A stretch of 64,000 nt of DNA from Cynocephalus volans (Eukaryota > Chordata > Mammalia > Dermoptera > Cynocephalidae): the NCBI RefSeq assembly GCF_027409185.1, contig NC_084475.1, positions 17,070,130-17,134,129 of the forward strand. The letters run 5' to 3'. Positions 35,039 to 45,883 of this stretch are shown one piece after another. The first letter of the stretch is position 1; each line of letters starts with the position of its first letter. The notes under the pieces were generated by a model. That model saw nothing but the letters and a program-made list of their open reading frames with translations, ran no database searches and was not told where the DNA came from. A program made the position numbers and the translations under genes.

Positions 35039-35564
35039 CCACAAAATAACCCAAACAAAACAGAATGTGATGCGTGTCATAGGCAACCCTCTGAGAGGTG
35101 CCAAGACAGAAAGAAATGTCACCTCTTTACATGGCCAGGTAGACACAGCTCACTACAGACATGTTCTCAAGATAGACAAAGAACAAAACATAAACAAGCA
35201 AACAAAACAAAAGATAGACAAGAGCTAGTCCTCAAGTCAGAGGGCCCCACAAGCACCGTTTGCCACACGTAGTTCATCCTAAGTTCACGTGGTATCTGGC
35301 ATGACCATCTATGTTAGTCAATTGGCTTAATCCAAAGGGAAAATAGGAAAAACAAAGTTCTCATCTCTTTATGATCGGAGGTAATTCTGCAGCTTGGAGT
35401 GAGGCACCCACCAGTCAGGCTTCTGCCCTCCCGCAGAAACTGGGAGACAGGGAGCTGCCCTCCTTGATGGTTACAATTTCAAAGAGATAGTTCCCAGGTC
35501 CTTGAGAAAGACATTCCTGCATTTGGCAAGAGATTATTTAGCTTTAAAAAGATTCATAAAAGAG

Positions 35565-35731
35565 GGCCGGCCCATGGCTCACTTGGGAGAGTGTGGTGCT
35601 GATAACACCAAGGCCACAGGTTCGGATCCCTATATAGGGATGACCGGTTAGCTCACTTGGGAGAGCGTGGTGCTGACAACACCAAATCAAGGGTTAAGAT
35701 CCCCTTACTGGTCATCTTTAAAAAAAAAAAA
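35565..35731 (+). repeat. Dimeric tRNA-Ile SINE (first of an adjacent pair)
   Basis: Both arms and an A tail, flanked by AGATTCATA-type repeats near 35,550 and 35,732. Confidence 0.92.
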
Positions 35732-35740
35732 GATTCATAC

Positions 35741-35803
35741 AAGGTCAAGGGTTTGGATTCCCATACTGTGCAGCCGCCCTCCACCAAATAAATAAATAAA
35801 AAT
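35741..35803 (+). repeat. 5'-truncated SINE (second of the pair)
   Basis: CAAGGTCAAGGGTTTGGATT then TGTGCAGCCGCC and an AAATAAATAAA tail, followed by a third ATTCATAC. Confidence 0.8.
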
Positions 35804-35966
35804 ATTCATACATTTCAGAGACAGAGAAAGAATTTATAGGTTTTCTAAAGTAAATGCTCTAAGAAAAGGGACGGGGAGGGAAGTCTCGTCCCTCATTTCA
35901 ACAGGGAGGATTAAGCCTCTTATTTTTAATTTGCATTGGCCCTTACATTAGAAATCAGAGCAGGTG

Positions 35967-36152
35967 TAGGGCCAGCCTGTGGCTCACTGGGGAGAGTGCA
36001 GTGCTGATAACAAACACCAAGGCCATGGGTTTGGATTCCTATATAGGGATGGCTCGTTCGCTCACTGGCTGAGCATGGTGCTGACAACACCAAGCCAAGG
36101 GTTAAGGTCCCCTTACTGGTCATCTTTAAAAAAATAAAATAAAAATAAAAAA
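35967..36152 (+). repeat. Dimeric tRNA-Ile SINE
   Basis: Flanked by the 16-bp duplication GAAATCAGAGCAGGTG at 35,951-35,966 and 36,153-36,168. Confidence 0.95.
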
Positions 36153-36420
36153 GAAATCAGAGCAGGTGAGCCTCATAAGTCTCGGTGAGGAGTTTTGATT
36201 TATTTTAAGCATGATGAGAAGCTGATGGAGGGTTTTGAGTATGAGAGTGTTTTAATGGCTCCCTCTGGGAGCTGAATGGAGAAAAAGAGGCCCCTGACTG
36301 GGCCTGACCACCAGCCAGGAGGGGACTTAGGGGCTCCAGGACGTTGAGAGTGGTGCTGATTTCCTTTCATGGTTTGTGTCAAATAACCAGGTGAATCTGG
36401 TACATACAGCACTTGTGGTG

Positions 36421-36774
36421 TGCTATGGTCTAAATGTGTCCCCCCAAAATTCGTATGTTGAAATCCTAACCCTCAAGGTGATGGTATAAGAGATGAGGCC
36501 TTTGGTAGGTGATTAGGTCATGAGGGCTCTACCCTCGTGAATGGATTAGTGCCCTTCTAAAAGGGACCCCAGAGAGCTAGCTAGCCTCTCCCACCATGCA
36601 GGGATGCAGCTGGGGGGCACTGTCTAAGAGAAATGGGCCCTCACCAGATACCAAATTTGCCAGCGCCTTGATCTTAGACTTCCAGCCTCCGGAACTGTGA
36701 AAAGTAAATTTCTGTTGTTTATAAACCATCCAGAGTACGGTCGTTGGTCATAGTAGCCCAGACAGACTGAGACA
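36421..36774 (+). mobile_element. MST-like MaLR solo LTR
   Basis: Starts TGCTATGGTCTAAATGTGTC and ends AGACTGAGACA, with AGCCTCCGGAACTGTGAAAA and a TTTATAAACCATCCAG tail typical of MST-type MaLRs. Flanked by GGTG on both sides (an imperfect 5-bp TSD). Confidence 0.8.
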
Positions 36775-36779
36775 AGGTG

Positions 36780-37630
36780 ATAGGTACAGATGTTTCTTTT
36801 TTGTTATCTTGTTGGAGCCCAAAATTTCTGATGAGTCTCATGTGGTCATTACAGAACATATCCATCGTTTTTCCACTTTTCTGTTCTTTTCTCTTAGGTA
36901 ACCTCTCCCAAACATTTCACAACTTGTTGGGAAAAGGCAGAAGTAAAGTAGAACTCTGGGGAACAAATTCTGAGGGGGCTATTTTTCCGATATCCAAAAA
37001 ATCACAAGCACAGCTTTCACTACAACCTTGTTTAATGCCCTCCCCAAAATGCAGTGTTCTTAAAAAAAAAAAAAAAAAACTATACAGACATATGCTAAAC
37101 CAAACAAAGCTTGTGGCTGATTGTATTAGGGTCAAAAGCTGCCCCCAAATACTACCAAGGCCACCTGTTGATAAGACGAAGCTGCGTTTGGTAAGGGAGA
37201 AGTCACCTCCACAGAGCCCCGGGAGTGCCTCAAATTGGGGAAGGGAAGGTCTGCATTTACTGAAAATTGGAATTTATTGAGAATTGGAGGTTTGGTTTAA
37301 GGCAGGTCTTTCAATGAGGGGACTCGATCAGGATTGGGTCGGAATCACTATACAATAGTCCAGAATCGGTGGAAACAGTGAGATCAAAATTTTGAGGTGA
37401 GGGGTTCAAAGAATTCTAGAGCACAGACTGTGTGTTGATGCTTTCCACTAAGCTCTTGTAATGAACAATCCGAGCATGTACCTGAGCAGGACAGTCTCTG
37501 GAAGAGTGAGGAAATGCTGACGAAGACAGTGGCACAGCAAAGGGAAGTGGACAGTAACATGTGCAGTCGGCACAACAGCGCTTTGAGTGTGCCCCGCTCC
37601 CCACAAAGTGAACAAAGAAAGAGGACAGAG
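36780..37630. other. Intergenic stretch without recognised feature
   Basis: Contains an A tract near 37,060. No gene is recognised, and small ORFs are scattered on both strands. Confidence 0.35.
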
Positions 37631-37685
37631 GGTTAGGTTAGGGATAGGGTTGAGTAGGGTTAGGGTTAGGTTAGGGTTAGGGTTT
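37631..37685 (+). repeat. Interstitial telomere-like repeat
   Basis: About 55 bp of TTAGGG-type hexamers with variants (GGTTAGG, GGATAGGG, TGAGTAGGG). Six or more units are recognisable on the plus strand. Confidence 0.85.
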
Positions 37686-37689
37686 AACA

Positions 37690-40630
37690 TCTCTCTGACA
37701 CTTAAGGTTCTGCACAATGGTAGTGACTTGTCAAATCATCTGCAGCATACAAACTCGTAATTCTACTCCATTTTGTTTAATATTGACTTTGTACATTTCC
37801 TGTTTCCTTGCCCGAGTGTTCAATGTGTGGGTCCCTGAGCTACGGAAGGCCACATTCTTTTGGGTCTCCATTAGAGGCACTCGGTTAGCATTTTATTCAC
37901 CAGGTCCTTTGTCTGCCTTTCTCCACCCCATGGTAATATCTTTGTTGGTTTTTCTTCATTTTAATGTAAAATATTCCTATTTTAAAAATAAAAAGTGTTT
38001 TCTGAACAAGCATACAAAATATAAAGGTAAAAATAAGAAAAAAATAATGATCTGGGCTTTTAAAACCTGGTGTGTGTTCCCATCTTAACTGAGAGTCAGG
38101 GCAGTCTTTCCTTCTCTTCTAGAAAGAACTCTTTTCATTTTAGTTTAAAAGATTCCATCAGAACTCCAGAAAGAAAGGGAGAAGACCCATGCCTGATGAA
38201 GACCTTCCTTTAGAGGTGTGAGCCCAGAAAATATGTGGTGCCTTTAAATTACATGTAATTCAGAATAAAAGTAATCCAGGACAACAAAAATAACAGCAAG
38301 GAAGTCTCACATTCTGTTTGTTTTATGTTATCTAGTTCAGTGATTTTGCTAAAGTATCAAATTCTTTATGAAAACAAGTGTTCTGATGCCCCTATTTTGC
38401 CATGGCAGTGGACACAGCAGCCTTCATACTGATTGTAAAGGAGATGTAAATGATTTGGTGTGTTTTTATAGGTCTCATCTTATTTTGCCTCAAGATCAGA
38501 AACTATAATTACAATCAATTGTTTATTTGAAAATCGTCTTTGTCAGTAGGCAGCTGTGAAAATAGTCCAAAACAATAAGGATGGCTGTTTGCCTCTTTAG
38601 TATTTACTCAGGAGTGGGGACAAGGGCCAGCTTCAGAATCAGTATCAAAGGGATTATTTCTACCTAAATCGGACCAAAAAGTGGTTTTTTTTTCCCTTCA
38701 GTTTTTCCATCAGGGTCCTTCGTACTCACATCTTCCTTTATGTAACTATTTGCTAACAGATACTACACTTAAACAAACAGGTCTATGAAAAGAAGCAAAC
38801 TAATTACATACAGTTTCCTTTATGCTTGTGGCCTAGAATTATAGAGTTCCACACGGACAGCACTCTGCTGAAGGCTGTCCACTGCTGGAGTAGCCCACGC
38901 CGCTGGGGTCTGAAAACACCATGTGAATAGAGGAACAGGAATGAGGCACCCCTGTGCCAGCATCCCATGACCCCTGGAAGGTGCAGTTTCCATAGGAAGA
39001 AGCACAAAGATTAGAGAAAGGCCAGGACCTGCAGGCTGTCCAGGTGGCTTCCAAACCAAGCAGCGAAGTCCTCCCTCTGGAGATTGGGAAGTGCAATGTT
39101 GGTGGGGCCAGGGAAGACTAGGCTGTTCTTTCTGAAGGGGGCTTATAGTGATAGAGGGGACGCCATCTATGCAGAGACCTCCCCATCATCAGACACCAGC
39201 AGCAATAGATAGAACTAAATCCAACCAGAGCTGTGGTCTCCCCACCTTGGACCTACAGCCAATTAAATTAAAGGATCTTTATCTCCCCCCCATCCTGACC
39301 AAGTTCATTTTCTTCTGCCCACAGCAGGGCAGCAAGGAAGCAAGGCCTTGAAAAGAGAGGAGGCAGGAAGTATCACAGAACCAGACCATACCTGCCCCCA
39401 ATCTCTCCATTTTCCCAGCAACCAGGGTGAACGCCCAGCTTGTGCTGGGGAGAGGAGATGAAGAAGTCTGAATCAGACATGCAAGTAGAGTCTGAAACAG
39501 GACTGGTCTGAGCTGAACAGCCTAACGTGATGAATCTGCCCAGGATATTGCTAAGGGACTGAAGGGAGTTGCCATAGAATGATTGGAGGCAGTGATCAGA
39601 AAACAGAAAATTGTTTCACATTGATATCCTGATGAGCTGAGGCCTCTCAGTACAACTGCACTTAAAGTCTTGTCTGGACTACATTACCCTGTCTCCTTTG
39701 ATGTCCCCAGTCCTCCTCCTCTCTGATACTTGTTCTAGCTGGAGGCTGTCTTCTCAGACAAACCTATAGCATTTTCTGCTACACCTCTGTCTGGAAAACT
39801 TAGGATCCAAATGTGCAGTTTCCTTAGCACCCAAAAGCAGGCACAACTCTTCTTGACCTTTTACTGCAGAATTCCCATTTCCCTCAGAGTTAAGGCCCCA
39901 GGGATAGTGTAATGGTTGGGAATCCAGGATATGCAACATTGCATGTCACTTAGGAAGTTTGCTGTGTTAGACAATTTGCAAAAATAACAGGGAGGATTAC
40001 TGATAGTGAGAGTGGCCATTCCCCTCGTGTCAATAACCCTCTGCCCTGCGTCCATCCATGGCAGGAAGGATTCTGCCAAGAACAATTGCCTCCAGGGACA
40101 AGCAGGCACCTGGGACTGCCTGGGACAAAGCAATCTCACTGTAGCACTGTGTCATCTTTGCTTAATTATAATGAGTTGTTTTGCTCAGTTACCTTATGTT
40201 TATAAACATACTTTGACATTTCCTTGATAGCTTGTTGATGCCCAATTCTGTGTCCTAGCAGTGACAACCATAAATTAATATTCGATAAGAAAAACAAACA
40301 AACCTCCCAAGCCATAAAATAAAATAAAAACTGTCATAAAAAAGGGGTAGGAAAAAATTGGGGGATTATTTTGGATGAGCCATACCCAAAGCCATTCAAG
40401 TGGACGAGGTCCCCAAGTTCCTCATTTTACCCTAGTGTTGCCTGGGCATTGGAAAAACTGACTCACCGAGACCAACCTGAATCTACTCCTCCCCCAGAAC
40501 AAGGAGTCTCAAGAACAGCAGGAGAGCCAGTCCTGGGATCTCTGCTGGTGGCTACCGATCCACCCACAGTCCCCACTCACATCTCATCCTGAACAACACC
40601 ATTGTCATCAGAATTCAGGTCTCATCCCTG
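37690..40630. other. Intergenic stretch without recognised gene
   Basis: Small ORFs on both strands (for example around 38,804-39,096 and 39,754-40,139) show no family match and no conserved motif that I can see. Parts may be old retroelement sequence, but I cannot name it. Confidence 0.35.
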
Positions 40631-40639
40631 AATACCACT

Positions 40640-41280
40640 TCCCACGGAAAGAAACCAGGAATCTTTAGAGAAACGGTTGATGAGGATTGGGAACAGGAAA
40701 TGTACAGATGAGTGTGGGACATCTTGTTATGCTGGAAAGCAAGGAAGCTATCAAAGACTAATCATGTTAACGTTCATGGAATCTACTAAATAACTGGCCT
40801 GTACTCTTCAAAAATGTCAAGGTCATGAAAGACAGAGACTGAGGAGCCATTGGAGATCAAGGGAGACTAAACAGACAGGAGAACTAAATGCGATGTTAAA
40901 TCTGGATTAGATCCTGGAACAGATTTTTTTTTTTTTTTAAATCAAGGACATTGTTGGGATAATTGGAGAAGTATGAATACAACCACAGATTAAATAATAG
41001 AATTGTATGAATGTTAATTTCCTAATATTGATCACTGTTCATGGTTACTTAAGAGTATGTCCTGTTGTTAGGACACATGCGCCACAGTACTTACAGGTAA
41101 AGGGCACTGTGTGCAATTCTCATGGTTAAAGAATTATATATATATGAGAAAGAGAAGATGATTAAACATGTGATAAAATGCTAATAACTGGGGAATCTGG
41201 GTGAAGGGAATCCTATGTACTATTCTTGTAATTTTTCTGTAAGTCTAACATTCCAAAATAAAAGAACTACCAGAGGGAAA
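40640..41280 (+). mobile_element. Old L1-type 3' end
   Basis: AAGGTCATGAAAGACAGAGA, TTAGATCCTGGAACAGATTT, TGGGTGAAGGGAATCCTATG and the terminal TCTAACATTCCAAAATAAAA resemble an L1ME-type 3' end in sense orientation. Subfamily uncertain. Confidence 0.5.
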
Positions 41281-41887
41281 GAAGTCCACAGGAGCCAACA
41301 TAAAAGGTCCCCTTCCCTATACAAATTGTATTTTAGTAAAACCACGTAACTGATAAGGGAAAGTTCTTTATCGAATTCCAGTCAGGTGCAAGAGGAATAA
41401 CAGAGTCAGAAAACCACTATTTTAACAACCCCCAAGACAATGATCATCAGTGAATGCTGAAACCGTGAGGTGGAGGTGCAAGCTGGGGAAGGGAACAGGC
41501 TGACGTCACCTGACTCCCCTGGCCATTCCTGGCGTCCTTAAACTATGAATGTAGTCCTTATGTAGAATTCAGGCCAAAAACAATGTGCTCGAATACAATA
41601 CAGCCCTTAGAGCTAGGTAGTGTACAGGAAATACAGGGCACAGATAAATAAGAAAAACTACTCCTTAAAGACACCATAAGCCTAATCCAGAAGGTGGATT
41701 ATTCTGTAAAATCTGGTTTCTCTATCAAGTCAGTGCCATTTTTTAAAAAGGGCTGGCAGTTAGGTCACGGGTTTGGTGAGAAGACTTGTTATCGAATAGA
41801 AAAGACTTAGAGGCACAAAAACTAATTGCAATATATGGCTCTTGTTTGGATTCTGACTTGAACAAACCAACTAATTTAGATAATCAG

Positions 41888-42001
41888 AGATTAGTTGATA
41901 TATATATATATATGTATATATATATATTTTTTTTGGCAGTTGGCAGGTATAGGGATCTGAATCTGTGGCCTTCGTGTTATAAGGCTGAAGATTAGTTGAT
42001 A
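41888..42001 (-). repeat. Truncated SINE with (TA)n and target duplication
   Basis: A TATATATA tract and T tail lead into GGCAGTTGGCAGGTATAGGG ... CTTCGTGTTATAAGGC. Flanks AGATTAGTTGATA at 41,888-41,900 and 41,989-42,001. Confidence 0.75.
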
Positions 42002-42101
42002 TTAAGTAATTACTACTTTTATTATGGGTGACAATTGTGTGGTGATTATGTTTTTTAAAATGCCCTTATTAGTTAAAAATGAATATTAATGTATTCATGG
42101 G

Positions 42102-42684
42102 TGTATTAGTCCGTTTTGTGTTGCTATAACAAAATATCTGAGACTGGGTGATTAATAAAGAAAATGAAATTTATCACTTACAGTTTCTGAGGCTGGGAAG
42201 TCCAAAGTCCATCTGGTGGTGGCGACAGTGACTCAGGTGTCTCACATTGCAAGATGGTGGAAGGAGAGAGAGCAGAGAGAGAGAAAGACAGACTCTCCTC
42301 TTCTTTTAAAGCCCTCAGGGGCCGAGCCCGTGGCGCACTCAGGAGAGTGCAGCGCTGGGAGCGCAGTGACGCTCCCGCCTCGGGTTCGGATCCTATATAG
42401 GAATGGCCGGTGCACTCACTGGCTGAGTACCGGTCACGAAAAAGACCAAAAAAAAAAAAAAAGCCCTCAGAACCACGCCCCTCACCACCATTTTTAATCC
42501 ATTCACTACTGCAAGGTCCTACAACCCAATCACCTCTTCAAGGCCCCACCTTACAATTACCATAATAGGAATTCCCACCCTGTTCACAGGCACAGTGGGG
42601 GCTAAGTTTCTAATACATAAAACTTGGGGGATACAATTCAAGCTTCATTGAGTTTGGGGGGGGGACATAATTCAGTCCACTACA
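42102..42684 (-). mobile_element. MaLR-like solo LTR, copy 2, carrying a SINE
   Basis: TGTATTAGTCCGTTTTGTGT ... CCACTACA with a perfect ATGGG duplication at 42,097-42,101 and 42,685-42,689. Without the SINE it is about 430 bp, like its sisters at 3,609 and 50,355. Confidence 0.88.
42319..42459 (+). repeat. Variant SINE with a hairpin in place of the anticodon arm
   Basis: Left arm GGGCCGAGCCCGTGGCGCAC; then a GGGAGCG-loop-CGCTCCC hairpin (42,357-42,376); then TCGGGTTCGGATCCTATATA and a shortened right end (GTGCACTCACTGGCTGAGTA). Flanked by AAAGCCCTCAG. Confidence 0.92.
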
Positions 42685-42689
42685 ATGGG

Positions 42690-43423
42690 TGACATGACAG
42701 GAGGTCTAAGGTTTGGCTTATGCCTGACAAGAGGTGGGGTAGTACATGGAGTAAGACTGATAAACATGGATAACCGTTGAAGCTGAGTGATGGACATGTA
42801 GGCTTTTATTACAAGATTTCCTCTACTTTTGTTTATGATTCAGATTTTCCATATAAAAGTTTTAAATCAACTCCTAACAATCTATTACCCAACCCTCTAA
42901 CTTGTTCACATAAAACAATAAGTAAGGAAAATTAGAAACCCATAGTGAAAAATCCAGAAAGTGTCAAACCTTAATATTTCTGTCCATTCACCTGTGGTCA
43001 AGGTGCATGAGTTCAGATTATCCATACGGTTCAGACCTTTCTGATCAGTCTCACACTGTACCCCTCCATTAGAACAACAAATGGAACCAGTTTGTGACCT
43101 AAAATCCCACAATGATCACCAAATCACTTACAATAATTTATATCCCCACAAATTAAATTTGTGAAGTAAAATGAGTCTCTAAACCATGGTGCTTATACAA
43201 TTAAAATTATGCCTAATGACTACAACTTAGATTCCATTATTTCAAAATACTAATTCTATCCCTTTTCTCCCATGAGTCAAGTCTTTAGAAAATATGACTG
43301 CTAGTCCCTCCCTGGTCCTTGCCTGGTGGTCTGGTGTCCCTCTTTTGTGACAAGCCAGTTATCAAAGGGGAACTGCTGGTGAGTGGCCTGTACCTCCACT
43401 GCTAATTGGAAAGAAATCTAATT
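42690..43423. other. Intergenic stretch without recognised feature
   Basis: AT-rich, no gene or clear repeat seen. Confidence 0.35.
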
Positions 43424-43437
43424 CAATTAGACTTCAA

Positions 43438-44539
43438 GGAAGAAGGTGCAGATGTGAGCTCCGCAACCACGAGAGAAGGATGTTGTGATAAGAATCAGCT
43501 GGCCGGTGTGGGGATCTGAACTCTTGACCTTGGTGTTACAAAGTGGTGCTCTACACGCTCCCCATCCCCGGGCAGCGCAGAGCGCAGACTCTCCGGCTGC
43601 TCGCCCTCCCTGCGGAGTCGGCCCCGGGCGACCCGCAGCCCCGCGGCCAGGGCCCGCAGTGAGCAGGTCTGGGGCCCAGCAACCCTCCCGCTCGGAAGGT
43701 CCTTCCATCCTGCCATGGGTTTCACGGAGCTCAGAGTGGAGGTCAAGATGGCGGAAGAGGAGAGCTGCCTGCCGCTTTTCCGCCACGAGTAGAAGCAGCC
43801 TGAGGCCCGCGCCAGATGCAGCTGTAGCAGAATCGGTGCAAAGGAACGGCTTCGAAAGGGTGTCTTTACCCTGCCGAGAACCGGGAATCTTCCCCCAACC
43901 CGTGCGCACGACCCACTGCTGCGCCGCAGCCCGCGTTGCAGCCGCAGCCACAGATGTGGAAACATGGAGGCCTGAGCCGGCGTGTGTCACCCCGGGCTGC
44001 AGCGGTGACCGCGGCTTCTGACCCCCGGCCCCCATCCGCCCGTCCCTGGAGCTTGAAGCGAATCAACCCCCGGTGGAGACAGGGAGAAGTCCAGTGGGAG
44101 AGGCAGAAGTTCCACGGAGACCACACACCATGCGGGCCGCCACTGCGTGATCCAACAGGTAGGCTTCACTGCCGCCACCCAGCTTCATTCCCAGCCCAGC
44201 CCAGTGCACACAGAGCGGGGAGACGTCAGGCAGGGGAGGCGGGAACTCCACAGGGTCCACGCTGCTGCCATGCAATCCAGCAGCAGGTAGGCTTCACCAC
44301 CGTCACCCGGCTCCATCCCAAGCCCGGCCTAGCGCGCACAGAGCAGGGAGACATCCTGCAGGGGAAGGGGAAGCTCTGCAGAGACCAGACACTCTGCAGT
44401 GCCTCACACATCCCAGCAGCCCTGACCGGAGCACACGGAACAGGGAGTCCCCGAGGTAGCCATACCAAATTGGCAACCACAGCATCATCTTAGTCAGTCA
44501 ATAGTGTCAAACCTGTGGACTGTGAAACCCCCTGCCACA
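43438..44539 (+). promoter_or_regulatory. L1 5' UTR / internal promoter
   Basis: GC- and CpG-rich, with a YY1-like CAAGATGGCGGAA at about 43,746-43,758 and two adjacent 128-bp units (about 44,139-44,266 and 44,267-44,394), each containing AGGTAGGCTTCAC. A partial unit precedes them. Near its 5' end (43,497-43,560) it has an antisense tRNA-Ile SINE segment. Confidence 0.8.
43497..43560 (-). repeat. SINE-like segment inside the L1 5' UTR
   Basis: GCTGGCCGGTGTGGGGATCT and CTTGACCTTGGTGTTACAAA match the reversed SINE 3' half. No A tail or own TSD is visible. Confidence 0.7.
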
Positions 44540-45639
44540 ATGAATAAACATCAAAGAAAAGATACCAGAAGTATGAAAAATCAAGAAAGTACACCACCAA
44601 AAGATAATAAATCTCAAGCTCTAGATCCTGTAGAACAAGAAGCCCTTGAAATGACTGAGAGGAATTTCGAGTGATAATTCTAAGGAAACTGAATGAGATA
44701 CAAGACAACTCAGCAAGACATCATGATGAAATGAGGAAAAGTATACAGGACCTGAAAGAGGAAATGTACAAGGAAATCAATGCCCTGAAAAAAAATGTAG
44801 AAGAACTTGCGGAACTGAAGAAGTTATTCAGAGAAATAAAAAACACAAGGCCGAGCCCGTGGTGCACTCGGGAGAGTGTGGCACTGGGAGCGCAGCGACG
44901 CTCCCGCCGCGGGTTCGGATCCTATATAGGTAATGGCCGGTGCACTCAATGGCTGAGTGCCAGTCGCGAAAAGTCAAAAAAAAAAAAAAAAAAAAAAGAA
45001 ATAAAAAACACAACAGAGAGCTTAACCAACAGGCTTGCAGAAGTTGAAGAGAGAACCTCTGAACTTGAAGATGGGCTGTTTGAAATAACACAAGCAGACA
45101 AAAAAAAAAAAAAGAAAGAAAAAAGAATCAAAGGCATTGAAGAAAATCTGAGCGAGATATCAGATAACCTTAAGCGCTCAAATATCCGAGTCATGGGTAT
45201 TCCAGAAGGGGAGGAAAAAGGAGATTGCATTGAAAACATATTCAACAAAATAGTGGCAGAAAACTTCCCAGGTATAGGAAAAATCACAGATCTTCAGATC
45301 CAGGAAGCTCAACAATCTCCAAATGTATTCAACCCAAAAAGGTCTTCTCCAAGACATGTCATAGTCAAATTGGTAAAACTCAAAGACAAAGAGAGAATCT
45401 TAAAAGCTGCAAGAGAGAAGCATCAAATCACCTATAAGGGAGCGCCAATCAGGCTAACATCAGACTTTTCATCACAAACCCTAAAAGCCAGAAAGGAATG
45501 GGATGATATATTCAAAATACTAAAAGACAGAGATTGTCAGCCAAGAATACTCTACCCTGCAAGGCTATCCTTCCAAAATGAAGGGCAAATAGTATATTTC
45601 TCAGATAAACAAAAACTGTGGGTGTTCACCACCACATGA
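44540..45639 (+). pseudogene. L1 ORF1, frameshifted, with an in-frame SINE
   Basis: ORF1p is the trimeric RNA-binding chaperone of L1. The ATG at 44,540 opens 44 codons before TGA at 44,672-44,674, because of a small indel near 44,655-44,662. The ORF1 frame then runs open from 44,671 to 45,639. It shows a coiled-coil (about 44,725-44,845 and 45,014-45,080), an RRM (starting RSNIRVMGIPEGEEKGD) and a C-terminal domain (TSDFSSQTLKARKEWDDIF). A SINE at 44,849-44,996 adds exactly 165 nt with its TSD and contains no stop, so the frame is kept through it. Confidence 0.92.
44849..44996 (+). repeat. Variant SINE inserted in L1 ORF1
   Basis: The same hairpin variant as 42,319-42,459: GGGAGCG-CAGCGA-CGCTCCC at 44,886-44,905. 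Flanked by the 17-bp duplication AGAAATAAAAAACACAA at 44,832-44,848 and 44,997-45,013. Confidence 0.96.
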
Positions 45640-45883
45640 CCACCCTTACAAGAAATTCTCAAGGGAGTACTGGGTTTGGTTCCTGAAAAATAACTACCAC
45701 TGCCATAAAAACCCAAGAAAAATCTAAAGCCACTAGTATAATAAAAATGGCATTCATGAAGAGAAAACAAACAAACAAAAAGGCTATCTACAACATAAGG
45801 AACCAACAAACACAGAAAACAAACAGTAAATCAGAAAGCAAGGAACAAAAGACACCTAAGACAACCAAACAACAATCAACAAA

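Noticed and set aside
38804-40592. Clustered 60-92 codon ORFs suggesting a gene
   Set aside because: No shared frame, splice pattern or recognisable motif.
43427-44035. 202-codon minus and 178-codon plus ORFs
   Set aside because: They lie in the GC-rich L1 5' UTR and overlap each other; both reflect composition.
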